Shown: positions 35,897-44,786 of the stretch, in pieces | Numbering within the stretch: the stretch's first letter is position 1 | Layout of the letters: every line of letters begins with the position of its first letter | Assembly (NCBI RefSeq): GCF_023476645.1 | Contig: NZ_JAMCOJ010000006.1 | Location: 62,001 to 126,000, forward strand | Origin: Cellulophaga sp. 20_2_10 | GTDB lineage: Bacteria; Bacteroidota; Bacteroidia; Flavobacteriales; Flavobacteriaceae | Direction of reading: 5' to 3' | Length of the DNA: 64,000 nt | Notes under the pieces: model-generated | Told to the model about the DNA's origin: nothing | Databases searched by the model: none | The model's input: the letters and a program-made list of their open reading frames with translations, nothing else | Translations under genes and position numbers: made by a program

Positions 35897-36280
35897 TTAC
35901 ACCGTATAAAAATAATTACGGTTTAGTGCTTTTAACAACATCCGCCAAATTTTTATGCCAAATCGTTGGGAGGCTTTTAGAATAGAAAAAACTATTTATA
36001 TTTAACTAAGTAATAAACCGAAGCGAAAGTGCTTATCACCTGCCTTGCGTGTCTTACACTAACCGCAGACAGTAATTAGTTCTACAAAACAGAAGAAGAT
36101 CTATAAAACAACTAACATTTTTTTGATTTTGAATATGAATTAAAAACTAACGAATATAAGTTGGTGGTACCATTAGACTTAAATATTTCTAATATTTGGA
36201 GTATTAGAAATTTGACTGGTGCTAAACCCATAAACTTAGCTACTTTTTACACGCTACGTTTTATACACAAGACCGTTAGC
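35897..36280 (+). repeat. attC-like junction palindrome, site 7, with nested remnant
   Basis: The left arm TTACACCGTATAAAAATAA starts at 35897, ten bases after the stop. The right arm TTATACACAAGACCGTTAGC is at 36261-36280, 12 bases before the next ATG. A CCGCCAAATTTTTATGCC stem block follows the left arm. A second right-arm-like TTACACTAACCGCAGACAG near 36051 precedes a 129-base remnant, so two units appear nested here. Confidence 0.55.
36085..36213 (+). pseudogene. Recurrent reading-frame remnant, copy B
   Basis: Near-copy of 34029-34159. A T-run of seven instead of six shifts the frame and meets stop codons at once, so nothing is encoded. It is preceded by CAGTAATTAGTTCTAC, matching the base context of copies A and C. 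Confidence 0.55.
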
Positions 36281-36292
36281 AAACATTAAAAA

Positions 36293-37369
36293 ATGAATAG
36301 AAGAATAGTATTTATATTTATTTTAGTTGGAATATGCACCTTATTTCAGTGTACTCTAAATGAAAATAAAAAAGATAAAATTGGTGTCTTTGGTCATCTA
36401 CAAGATGATTTAGGAAACCCCTTGGGCAACGTATCTATTTCCTATAAGAGCAATTTAACTTCTGTACAAACAGATACCTTAGGGAATTATACAATAGATA
36501 CCCCAAGAACAGTTTTTATAGAGTTTAAAAAAGAAGGGTATCAAACAATAGCCACTAAAATTGATAATTTCTCAGAAGTAGGTTCTTATAATCTAAAAAC
36601 AGTGGTACTAAAAAAAACCAATTCTACAGAAGTTAAAGAAAAAGACCTTTACCATACTCCAAAACCTAAACAAAAAAGTTTAAAATTGTCTGGTAACGTA
36701 CTAACTATTTTTAATGAGCCCATAAAAAATACAAAAGTTACTTTAATGGATAGTACCCAACACAGTACAACCTCGGAAACACAAGAATACAATAGAGGTT
36801 TTTTCTCTTTTAGAAAATACAATCACGAGCTTTTATTCCAGAAAAAGGGATTTAGAGCCTTAAAAATAAGCCTATATACCTATAAAGAAAATAATCCGAA
36901 AATAAAATTGTTAGAAAAATCAAATAGAAAAGGAGTAGCTGTAATTAAATCTGGGAACTATATTTCTTTACCCAAAACTAACCTTTTACAGAAATCTGAA
37001 AGTAAAGAAACTACTTACTTATTGGTATTTGCAGGTCGTTCTACAACAACCGATTTTTTCTACCCAAACAACAAACATCAATTTAAAATAGAGAAAGATA
37101 CCTTAATTCGTTTTGCGATTTTTAATGAAGGCAATACCAAGCTGTGTAAAGTAATAGACACGAGCAATTATTTATGTACAGTAAAACATAAATATGGATC
37201 TAGTTTTACAAAAGGAAATTTTGTAGAAGAAAAGGTGATTTACCCTTCAGAATTATGCATAGATTGTTATGATGAGCCTTCAATTGTAGAATTAAAATTG
37301 GATACAATTGGTGGTAATTATGTATTTGCAAATACAAAGAATAAAAAAGGATATTATTTTACATATTAA
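36293..37369 (+). CDS. Lipoprotein with carboxypeptidase-like regulatory domains
   Basis: 358 residues. The signal peptide ends CTLFQCTLNE (lipobox Q-C is atypical; F-Q-C). Two CarboxypepD_reg-like beta sandwiches follow: about 30-105 (GVFGHLQDDLGNPLGNVSIS, TDTLGNYTI) and about 125-205 (LSGNVLTIFNEPIKNTKVTL). The C-terminal 150 residues are not recognised and contain a C-x-x-C-Y motif (ELCIDCYDE) near 324. Probably surface-exposed. Single-gene unit. Confidence 0.65.
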   Translation: MNRRIVFIFILVGICTLFQCTLNENKKDKIGVFGHLQDDLGNPLGNVSISYKSNLTSVQTDTLGNYTIDTPRTVFIEFKKEGYQTIATKIDNFSEVGSYNLKTVVLKKTNSTEVKEKDLYHTPKPKQKSLKLSGNVLTIFNEPIKNTKVTLMDSTQHSTTSETQEYNRGFFSFRKYNHELLFQKKGFRALKISLYTYKENNPKIKLLEKSNRKGVAVIKSGNYISLPKTNLLQKSESKETTYLLVFAGRSTTTDFFYPNNKHQFKIEKDTLIRFAIFNEGNTKLCKVIDTSNYLCTVKHKYGSSFTKGNFVEEKVIYPSELCIDCYDEPSIVELKLDTIGGNYVFANTKNKKGYYFTY

Positions 37370-37466
37370 TTAAGAGAAAATTATAGAAAGAATAACATTT
37401 ATTAAGTAAGGTGCTTAAAAACCCAAACTTTGCTAGATAAATACGCTCCCTTTAATAAATTAGAAA

Positions 37467-37973
37467 ATGACCTTAAGAATAATCATCACCCTTCTTTTTA
37501 CTGTTTTTTCATCTACACTAGTTGCGCAAGCAAGTTGGGGTTATTCAGTAAAGTTTAAGCTAATATCTAAAGAGAATGATACTATTTCTATTGATCATTT
37601 TAAAAGTGGAAAAATAAAATTATTAAGTGCTCCATTTGGATCTCATTCAAATAATAAACTAGAATTTGATTACTCTAGCAACTCCTTCATTTTTAGCCAA
37701 CACACTATTGCTACAGGTTCAATTTTGGTTTTCGAAACTTTAAAGGACAAGACAATACTTAACGTACAAACGATCAATTTAGACCTAAAAACTATAAAAC
37801 TAACAGGAAAAAATTATTCTATTCACGTGTGGAATAATGAAGAAAAATTTATCAAAATTGAAGAAAAAGATACGTATTGGAAATTGAAACACCCATTTGA
37901 AACTTATTTTGAAAACAACAAAAAATTTATTCCTAAAAACTTAGACGTGTTAGTTGAAGTTAAAATAAAATAA
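37467..37973 (+). CDS. Secreted protein, unknown function
   Basis: 168 residues. The signal peptide MTLRIIITLLFTVFSSTLVA is followed by a beta-rich mature chain (WGYSVKFKLISKENDTISID) with no cysteine and no recognised family. It lies 97 bases after the preceding gene without a clear palindrome, so the two could share a transcript. Periplasmic or exported by prediction only. Confidence 0.6.
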   Translation: MTLRIIITLLFTVFSSTLVAQASWGYSVKFKLISKENDTISIDHFKSGKIKLLSAPFGSHSNNKLEFDYSSNSFIFSQHTIATGSILVFETLKDKTILNVQTINLDLKTIKLTGKNYSIHVWNNEEKFIKIEEKDTYWKLKHPFETYFENNKKFIPKNLDVLVEVKIK

Positions 37974-38665
37974 CTATTGCCAATAAGGTCTAAAACAATA
38001 AGGATTAAGTGGCCAAGCAAAAGTTAGTGCAGAGTAACAAAGTCTCCCAAACCTATTTAGCTTGGTGTTTAAACCAGAGAAATAAAAAGGTAAAACAAAA
38101 GTTTTGACTGCGAGCCTAATCGCAAACTTTTGATATGCTAAACATTGTAATCAATAGCTAAAAAAAAAAAAAACAATCCTCAGGCAACGATTTCAAAATT
38201 TCTTACGTCTACATAATTAGTAGTAAATAACTAATATTTGCTCGTTACTACAAACCAATAAATAAAAACTAATTATGAAATTAAAAATTGTTTTAAGCAT
38301 TTATGGCAATAATACTGATATTTTAAAGCTGTTCAGTTTAAAATATTGACACAGTAGTAAAGCGAGAGAAGGTGTTACAAAAAGATTTTAAAACTACCAT
38401 TCTATTTACATATGTTAATGGTGTATGGTTTTAGAAGCCGAAATTCAAGATAAAGACTATAGTTTTTTTTAGGCACAGGTCATTAGATCTAATTGACCAA
38501 AGAATTAGCAACCTAACTCAAAAGTGAAGTAATAGGCAAAATACAAGAGGTTTGACGTGTCTCTATACCTGCATAAATAGTTTGTATTCTGATCAACTTC
38601 CGATATATATAATGTTACCAGTAATTTAACTAAGAATTAATTAAAATTTTAATAGTACCCTACAA
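37974..38665 (+). other. 692-bp gap with a degenerate junction and a dead small frame
   Basis: The first 200 bases hold a worn junction (GGTCTAAAACAATAAGG and a CCCAAACCTATTTAGCTTGG block). A 14-base A-run lies at 38160-38173. ATG 38275 opens MKLKIVLSIYGNNTDILK but stops after 24 codons, and further short coding-like stretches in shifting frames reach about 38600. This looks like a decayed lipoprotein-type gene. No intact gene was found. Confidence 0.4.
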
Positions 38666-41062
38666 ATGAAAAACATTTTAACTCTAATTTTTTGTCTTTT
38701 TTTGACAATCGGCTCTTCACAAGAATTAAAAACAATAGAACTTCTTCCGCCAGAATCAACAGAAATAAAAGATTTAGCATTCCTAAAAGATGAATTAAAG
38801 GAAAAACAACTGATAATGCTTGGCGAACAAACTCATATGTATGGAAATATATTTGAGATGAAAGCAAGAATTATAGAATATCTTCATCAAGAGCTGGGGT
38901 TTACCACCATAGCGATGGAATCTTCTATGTATGATATTTGGAAAATGAATAAAAGCGGATTTAATCCCGATGAATTTAATAACGCTATTTTTGGAGTTTG
39001 GTCTAGTGCACTTGAGTTTCAGAGATTGGTAAATTACATCGATAAAAATAATTTAAAGGTAATTGGTTTTGATTCTCAACTATTTAATTCTTCGCAATTT
39101 ATAGAAGACTTTTATGATTATTGCGAAAGTCAACATATAACTTTTAAATTAGATGAAGATGATTTAGGTATTGTAATAGAAGGTATTTTAGAAAATTTAA
39201 CTGTTGAGGAAGATGACATTACATATCAAAATTACGAAAAAGAGCTTACTAGAATTCTAGCGCAAATAGAAAAGTTAAAAGACAACGAGACTAATTATTA
39301 TTGGAAACAGTTTACAAAAAATCTTTTGGCCTCTTCGCAAGACGCATATTATAATAAAGCGGAAATTATGACAACAGATTTAGGTGATAAAAATCACAAT
39401 ATCCGAGATAAACAAATGGCTGATAATTTGTTGAGCTACATTAAAAGAAATCCGAATGAAAAAATTATTTGCTGGGCAGATAACATCCATATTATAAATG
39501 ATAATTCAAGCATTACAAAACCGATTGCAAAAGATTTTATTTCAATGGGTTCCTACATTCATACAGCCTTAAAAGACAAGTCATATAGTTTAGCAACCAT
39601 ACACGCAAATGATTCACTATTTGAATCCAGAATAAAAAAATGGGCTTTAACCCCTGTAAAAAGCAATTCTTTTGAAAATGAATTGAGTGGTTTAGGTAAG
39701 CCGTATCTATTTATAACCTCAAACCAAGAGAAAATGCATTCCTTGCAGGAAACCAGATTATTAAATTTTATCGATTTCACAACAGCACGGTTAGATCAAT
39801 TACATGATGGTTATATCTTTTTTCAAAATGCAACCATACCCAGGCCGCAAACCACAACAGATAGCTTAAAAGTTTCTGATAAACAATTAGATATAGCTAA
39901 AAATATTGCACAAATTGAAGTAGATGACAATGTTATTCTTAACGGTCAGGTACTAGACAAGGAAAGCAGCGAACCAATACCATTTGCAACCTTAATTTTA
40001 AAAAAGGAAGAAATTTATCGAGTAGCAGACGAAAATGGATTTTATGAATTACCTGTAAAAAAAACAATACTACAAAACTCATCGGTTCTTATTTCATCAA
40101 TGGGTTATGATTCAAATACAATTACCTTAAAAGAACTAAAGGATAAAAGTTATTTAAAACCGAAGTTTGAAGAATTATCTGAAGTTGTCATAACTGGATA
40201 TTTATTGCCGAAGACCGTATTAAAGAAAGCGGTTTTAAACAAGAAACTAAATCACCCCACAGCGCCATTTAATTTTCACAGGTATGGTACTATTTTAGTA
40301 AATAAAAATGACACTACCAAATTGGATTTAGAGTTAATAACTAAAGACTATGATGCTGGTTATTTATCTCCTTTTGTTATATCACAAAGAGTAGAACAAA
40401 TTAAATGGAATAAAAATAGTACTCCTAAAAAGTATAAATTATCATCTCAATTTTTCTCATATAGACAAAATGCGATTCGTTACGCCAATATTCTAGATAA
40501 GCGAAAGTATAAGAAATTTGAACTAAAATTTGTAAAGTCATATGACAGTAATGATGACGGAGTATATATAATAGCATTTGAAACAACAAGGAATAAATGG
40601 AATTATACGAACCGAGTATATCCTACAAAGTATTCTGGAAGAGTTTATATTGATAAAGAAAATTTTGCTATAGTAAAAGTTATTGAAAACTGGGAAACTA
40701 GTCTAAACAAAGTAGAGATTGAAAATCATTATAAAGGATATGAAAATTATAAAAATGTTGTTCAAATGACCATTAAGGAAGAAAATATTTGTGACTATGC
40801 AGATATTTTAGATACTGGTAAATTCTATGCTACAAGATATTTTAATAGGTCCTACGAGGAATACACGTATAATCATGGTAAAACTAAAAATAACGTTTAC
40901 GAACGCGATTCCTATTTGTTTGACTTTGAGTTAAAGAATGTAGAAGAAATTGAATATTATGAATCTAATAATAAAAAAGAAAACTCATTAAATAGGGTTA
41001 ACTACGATGAATCTTTTTGGGATTCATTTTACAAGCGAGAAATAACAAAGCCATCTAAATAA
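38666..41062 (+). CDS. Erythromycin-esterase-like protein fused to a carboxypeptidase-like regulatory domain
   Basis: 798 residues, signal peptide ending IGSSQ. Residues about 30-400 are an erythromycin-esterase/EreA-like (Tiki-fold) domain: IMLGEQTHMYGNIFEMKARI with the catalytic-site Glu and His, FTTIAMESSMYD, and WADNIHI with a late His. Residues about 425-490 are a CarboxypepD_reg sandwich (NGQVLDKESSEPIPFATLIL). The remaining 300 residues resemble the beta-rich tail of Bacteroidota surface proteins. This family is wide and most members do not hydrolyse macrolides, so resistance cannot be claimed. It is the largest gene in the island. Confidence 0.75.
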   Translation: MKNILTLIFCLFLTIGSSQELKTIELLPPESTEIKDLAFLKDELKEKQLIMLGEQTHMYGNIFEMKARIIEYLHQELGFTTIAMESSMYDIWKMNKSGFNPDEFNNAIFGVWSSALEFQRLVNYIDKNNLKVIGFDSQLFNSSQFIEDFYDYCESQHITFKLDEDDLGIVIEGILENLTVEEDDITYQNYEKELTRILAQIEKLKDNETNYYWKQFTKNLLASSQDAYYNKAEIMTTDLGDKNHNIRDKQMADNLLSYIKRNPNEKIICWADNIHIINDNSSITKPIAKDFISMGSYIHTALKDKSYSLATIHANDSLFESRIKKWALTPVKSNSFENELSGLGKPYLFITSNQEKMHSLQETRLLNFIDFTTARLDQLHDGYIFFQNATIPRPQTTTDSLKVSDKQLDIAKNIAQIEVDDNVILNGQVLDKESSEPIPFATLILKKEEIYRVADENGFYELPVKKTILQNSSVLISSMGYDSNTITLKELKDKSYLKPKFEELSEVVITGYLLPKTVLKKAVLNKKLNHPTAPFNFHRYGTILVNKNDTTKLDLELITKDYDAGYLSPFVISQRVEQIKWNKNSTPKKYKLSSQFFSYRQNAIRYANILDKRKYKKFELKFVKSYDSNDDGVYIIAFETTRNKWNYTNRVYPTKYSGRVYIDKENFAIVKVIENWETSLNKVEIENHYKGYENYKNVVQMTIKEENICDYADILDTGKFYATRYFNRSYEEYTYNHGKTKNNVYERDSYLFDFELKNVEEIEYYESNNKKENSLNRVNYDESFWDSFYKREITKPSK

Positions 41063-41092
41063 AGAACTAAAGGAAACACTTGGTATAATTTG

Positions 41093-41136
41093 AAAAATAT
41101 TTGTGGATAGTACTAGTACTATCCACAAATATTTTT
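41093..41136. repeat. Perfect 44-bp palindrome
   Basis: Bases 41093-41114 (AAAAATATTTGTGGATAG, TACT) are exactly complementary to 41115-41136, centred on CTAG with no loop. It overlaps the start and signal-peptide codons of the SH3 gene and could act as a cruciform, a terminator for the upstream gene, or a translation-blocking hairpin. Confidence 0.97.
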
Positions 41137-41727
41137 GCTCAAGAATATATTGTGACTGCAAAAAGTGGTTTGTCAATTAGGAGTGAAGCTAATATTGAAA
41201 GTGATAAAATAGGTAAATTAAACTATGGACAGACTGTTGATGTCTTAAAAGAAACGATAGAACCCTTTGAAATCATAGATAGTAACAACACAATATCAAA
41301 ATATTGGGTTAAAATAAAGATGAATAACTCTAATTATGATTATGTCTTTAATGGATATTTAGAATTTAAAAAAAAATACACCAGTTATAAAGTGGCTAAG
41401 CAGTTTTTTAACGCTCACGTAAGAAGTAGTATTCTAGAGCAAAGATATCTTACTACTAAGAATTTCAAAGAAATATATGCAAAAACATTAGAGCAAGATT
41501 ATTATTACGAGCCAGAAACAGGACACCATATAGGAGTTGATGCTGACCTTATCCTTGATGCTCAAGACTACCCTGATGATGGATTTAAAATCTCTAGTTT
41601 TGATTCAAAATCTGGATATGTTATATTAGAGGGAATTGGATGGGAATCATTTAAAGTTTCGGTAAAAGTTGTGAATAAAAATGGACTTTATTTAGTAGAT
41701 GGTCTAATAAAGATTTCATTGTGTTAA
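41101..41727 (+). CDS. Secreted SH3-domain protein with a damaged start
   Basis: 208 residues from a TTG at 41101 in the middle of a perfect palindrome. The signal peptide in this frame is too short and lacks a basic start (MWIVLVLSTNIFAQ). Eleven bases upstream, TTGAAAAATATTTG would give M-K-K-Y-L and then this frame if it had one more A, so a one-base loss in the A-run has probably disabled or weakened the gene. The mature part opens with an SH3b domain (VTAKSGLSIRSEANIESDKI) and has an unknown C-terminal domain. Resembles the SH3 protein at 24.3-25.3 kb in layout. Confidence 0.55.
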   Translation: MWIVLVLSTNIFAQEYIVTAKSGLSIRSEANIESDKIGKLNYGQTVDVLKETIEPFEIIDSNNTISKYWVKIKMNNSNYDYVFNGYLEFKKKYTSYKVAKQFFNAHVRSSILEQRYLTTKNFKEIYAKTLEQDYYYEPETGHHIGVDADLILDAQDYPDDGFKISSFDSKSGYVILEGIGWESFKVSVKVVNKNGLYLVDGLIKISLC

Positions 41728-41876
41728 CTACTCTGGTTATTCAAAAAGAAAATGATATTGACTCATATTACAATTCAAATTATTTCTTAATAAAGAGAAG
41801 CGAATCAAACAAATTAAAAATACATTTTCCAAAGATTTCTGGATATTGGAATATAGACTGGAACTTAGTTTTGTAA
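41724..41876 (+). pseudogene. Orphan coding remnant after the SH3 gene
   Basis: A frame without start codon runs from 41724, just before the SH3 stop but in another phase, to TAA 41874-41876. It reads ESNKLKIHFPKISGYWNIDW, which has protein-like composition. It is either the true C-terminus lost by a frameshift or the tail of another broken gene. Confidence 0.35.
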
Positions 41877-42064
41877 AAATCTATGGCAACATAATAACAT
41901 AAAATTGCGATCTAGGTCTAACAGAGCTGAAGCTGATTCTTAATAGCACGGAGAGTCCATTATAAATGTTGTAGAAGTCTAAAAGCTACACCTTGGAAAG
42001 TAACATTAACTTTCTCTTTTATTCTTGCTGCTTAATATCAACATTTAAAAAAAATAAACTTAAG

Positions 42065-42187
42065 CGGTATATAATTTATTGCTTGGTCCTCGCCTACTTA
42101 CGTATCCCAAAGCGTTGGGACTTTCGAATTTTCTATTCGTTTTTAATGTTTAAACCACCCAACGAACCCTATACAACAATCTTGGCG
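42065..42187 (+). repeat. attC-like junction palindrome, site 8
   Basis: The left arm CGGTATATAATTTATTGC starts at 42065 and the right arm CCTATACAACAATCTTGGCG is at 42168-42187. The loop (TTGGTCCTCGCCTACTTACG, AAGCGTTGGGA) is nearly that of site 6. The preceding 41877-42064 holds nothing recognisable. Confidence 0.6.
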
Positions 42188-42199
42188 TAATTAGTTTAA

Positions 42200-42327
42200 C
42201 AAAACGGAAGAAGGTCTATAAAAAAATAACATTTTTTTGATGTTGAATATTGATTAAAAACTAACGAATATATGTTGGTGCTACCATTAGTATTAAATAA
42301 TTCTAATATTTGGAGTATTAGAAATTT
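42200..42327 (+). pseudogene. Recurrent reading-frame remnant, copy C
   Basis: Third copy of the element at 34029 and 36085, again directly behind a right arm and with a seven-T run that breaks the frame, plus a second shift. Bases 42328-42421 up to the next gene show nothing else. Confidence 0.55.
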
Positions 42328-42421
42328 GACGCTGTATTTATAAAAAAATAAACTTCTTATTTACGTGCTACTTTTAAAATGAAAGAGAATTAGCTTTAAT
42401 AACTAAGTGAACTAAAAAAAA

Positions 42422-43081
42422 ATGAAGCAATTACTTATAGTAATACTAATTATAATTTTCTACTCTTGTTCTTTTAATAACAAAAAGACAACTACTAAAC
42501 GAGAGATTGTTTATGATACAATAAAAGTGACTCATACAGAAATAGTTTACGACACAATTATAATAGCTGAAAGAGTTATAGATTCTACAAAAGTTGTGAG
42601 AATATTAAATGTGAATTCTAAAAATAAACCGGATGGAATTCCGCAGGACTATTTTGAGTCAGATTCATTTATTAGACTAAAGTCTAATTTTAATTATGAG
42701 ATTGATAGTAAATTAAATACGGCTTCTCTTGAAGATGATTTTAACGGTGATGGATACTTGGATATTATATATTCGATTCAACATATAGAAACTAAAAAAA
42801 AGGGCTGGTTAGTAATCCATGGAAATACCAAGGAGGCCTTTATACTTGCCGTCGGAAAAGGAATAAAAAATAGAGGAATAATTTGCGTTGACAATTCGGT
42901 TGAAAGCTGGAATATTAACAAAGAAAAAATTAATGAGCCTGGATTAGAAGAATATTCTGGACAAGGAAAAAATGGAGAATTAATTTTAGAAACTTCATCA
43001 ATTTTTTTAAGAACAGCATGCGGTTGTGGACTAATATATTGGGATGGCGAGGAATATGCTTATTTTAACCAATGTGCCTAA
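42422..43081 (+). CDS. Lipoprotein with a calcium-loop-like motif
   Basis: 219 residues. The signal ends IIIFYSCSFN, a lipobox. The mature part begins with two similar stretches, REIVYDTIKVTHTEIVYDTI, perhaps an internal repeat, and carries LEDDFNGDGYLDIIYSI near residue 106, a D-x-N-x-D-G loop as in FG-GAP/EF-hand-like surface proteins. Five cysteines occur near the end (CGCGL, QC). No wider family is recognised. Envelope-anchored. Confidence 0.6.
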   Translation: MKQLLIVILIIIFYSCSFNNKKTTTKREIVYDTIKVTHTEIVYDTIIIAERVIDSTKVVRILNVNSKNKPDGIPQDYFESDSFIRLKSNFNYEIDSKLNTASLEDDFNGDGYLDIIYSIQHIETKKKGWLVIHGNTKEAFILAVGKGIKNRGIICVDNSVESWNINKEKINEPGLEEYSGQGKNGELILETSSIFLRTACGCGLIYWDGEEYAYFNQCA

Positions 43082-43096
43082 AAGTTAATAACAAAA

Positions 43097-43240
43097 GCTA
43101 ACACGTATAAAATGTATTTTTTTGGCTATAGCCTACTTACCAATTCCGAAGCGTCTAGATTATCACAAATTTTATTCGACTTATATTTATGAAATCAAGT
43201 ACTTAAACGGATAATAAACAAGGTACCGACACGTTCACAA
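43097..43240 (+). repeat. attC-like junction palindrome, site 9
   Basis: GCTAACACGTATAAAATG starts at 43097, with the core at 43099, 17 bases after the stop. A middle block GCCTACTTACCAATTCCGAA and GCGTCTAGA matches sites 3, 6 and 8. A weak right arm AGGTACCGACACGTTCACAA is at 43221-43240. The remaining 150 bases to the next gene contain a further TTGCTACGTTAGTTGCAC stretch, again arm-like. Confidence 0.5.
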
Positions 43241-43391
43241 TAGGTTATAAACCCAACTCAATTTGCTACGTTAGTTGCACCACGTTTGACAAGCGTACAT
43301 TGTAAAACTGAATTTATAAAGTTAACGAATACATTAAAAAAAACTAAAAACCCAGAGCTTAACTACGTTTTGCCCTGCCTTAACAAACATT

Positions 43392-44519
43392 ATGAAAAAA
43401 ACAGTATTAACCATTACACTTTTAGTATTAATTATTAGCTGTGTGGAAAAAAAAACCAAGGATGAGAACATTTCTTTAGAGGAAGATAAAGCTTTAACTT
43501 ACAATGAAGGTGCTTTAGATGCTGCGTATACAAAAGATTTTTTTCAAAAAGACATAATTAGATACAACGCGCCATTAGAAGGATATAACTTTAACTTACC
43601 TTTTAATTACAGATTAGAATACTATCCAATAGATAACACTTCTGGAAGTACTTTTTTGCTAAAATGGAAAATTACTGATAGCCTTATAATAGATAGTGAA
43701 ATGGAAGGTTTTAAGCATTTTACTGCAAAAAACTTTATAGAATATCTACCAACAAATGACGAAGGAAACTTTTTCATTTTTAAAAGTGAAGATTCTAGTT
43801 TAACAATAGATAAAGTTTTAAATGTAGTAGACAATGTTTCTTATCAGGATGAAAACACTGTTATATTTGAACAACATCAAAAATTACGTGCTTTCTATTT
43901 TGAATATTTACAAGAAACAAAAGAATATATTATTTATTTGAGTGACACACATTTTTTTAATAAAAGACCAGAACCTTCTAAATCTGAAAAAATTGAACAA
44001 TTGTTAAGTCAGCTTCGTATGGCTAAAAATATTTTTAAACCAATAAACAATCCAGATAAAAACTGGAATACCTATAAAAAACAATTAACAATATTAGAAA
44101 AAGGTTTCTTTGATAATTTAAATAAAGAGACAATAGACAACTTAGTTTCTGATAGTGAAACCATGTCATACTCACCAAAAACTCAAGGAAATATTAAATA
44201 CTATACAGCTTTTAAAGAAAGTCCGGAACTTACTACTGCTTGGAAAAAATTGCAATCAGTAAAGAAAAATGGAATACTTACCATTACAGAAACTGATAAT
44301 AATTCATTTCCTTTCTTTCGTGAGTCTCAATACAAACAAGTTTATAAAAGTGATGTAAGCATGGTCTATAAGAGAGATACAAAAGAATCTTATTGTTTAG
44401 TAAGCAAAAGCGATAATTACATCTTATATAAAGAATTTTCAGAATTATATAAAATGAGTAAAGATCATTACAAGAACGAAATTGAATTTTACAGAGAATT
44501 ATTTGAAAATTATAAATAA
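43392..44519 (+). CDS. Lipoprotein, unknown function
   Basis: 375 residues. The lipobox is LLVLIISCVE. The mature chain has an N-terminal alpha-beta region and a C-terminal helical region rich in Lys, Glu and Tyr that ends in KNEIEFYRELFENYK. No cysteine beyond the lipid anchor except one in SYCLVSK. No family is recognised. It begins directly after site 9 and is a single-gene unit. Confidence 0.6.
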   Translation: MKKTVLTITLLVLIISCVEKKTKDENISLEEDKALTYNEGALDAAYTKDFFQKDIIRYNAPLEGYNFNLPFNYRLEYYPIDNTSGSTFLLKWKITDSLIIDSEMEGFKHFTAKNFIEYLPTNDEGNFFIFKSEDSSLTIDKVLNVVDNVSYQDENTVIFEQHQKLRAFYFEYLQETKEYIIYLSDTHFFNKRPEPSKSEKIEQLLSQLRMAKNIFKPINNPDKNWNTYKKQLTILEKGFFDNLNKETIDNLVSDSETMSYSPKTQGNIKYYTAFKESPELTTAWKKLQSVKKNGILTITETDNNSFPFFRESQYKQVYKSDVSMVYKRDTKESYCLVSKSDNYILYKEFSELYKMSKDHYKNEIEFYRELFENYK

Positions 44520-44786
44520 CAAGTATACCCCCAAGTAAAGACTTAAAAAGCGCCATATTACAAATGCATCACGATTTTGGAAGTAACAAAATCTATTATA
44601 ATCAGGACAGCGAAAAAGGTATTTGACACCGTCAAGAATTTGATGAATGGAGTGTTAACTAGCATTTAGCAGTATTAAAACAATAGTCAGTTATTGCCAA
44701 ACCACATTTTTATGCCGAAGCGTAGGGAGGTTTTAAGGCAAAAAAGGTGAATGTAAAATATTGAAAATATGATTAATTTTAATTAG
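44520..44786 (+). other. Junction with site-10 core block
   Basis: The 267-base gap contains TTGCCAAACCACATTTTTAT, GCCGAAGCGTAGGGAGG and GGCAAAAAAGG at about 44694-44748, nearly identical to the block at 46103-46160, but left and right arms are not clear. A short frame around 44600 reads HQEFDEW-like residues, too short to call. Confidence 0.4.

Noticed and set aside
38666-41062. Macrolide resistance gene
   Set aside because: The family is broad, the protein is exported and fused to surface modules, and nothing shows macrolide hydrolysis.
41993-42190. 65-codon plus-strand frame in the gap after the SH3 gene
   Set aside because: It spans site 8 and its residues mirror the shared palindrome block found non-coding elsewhere.
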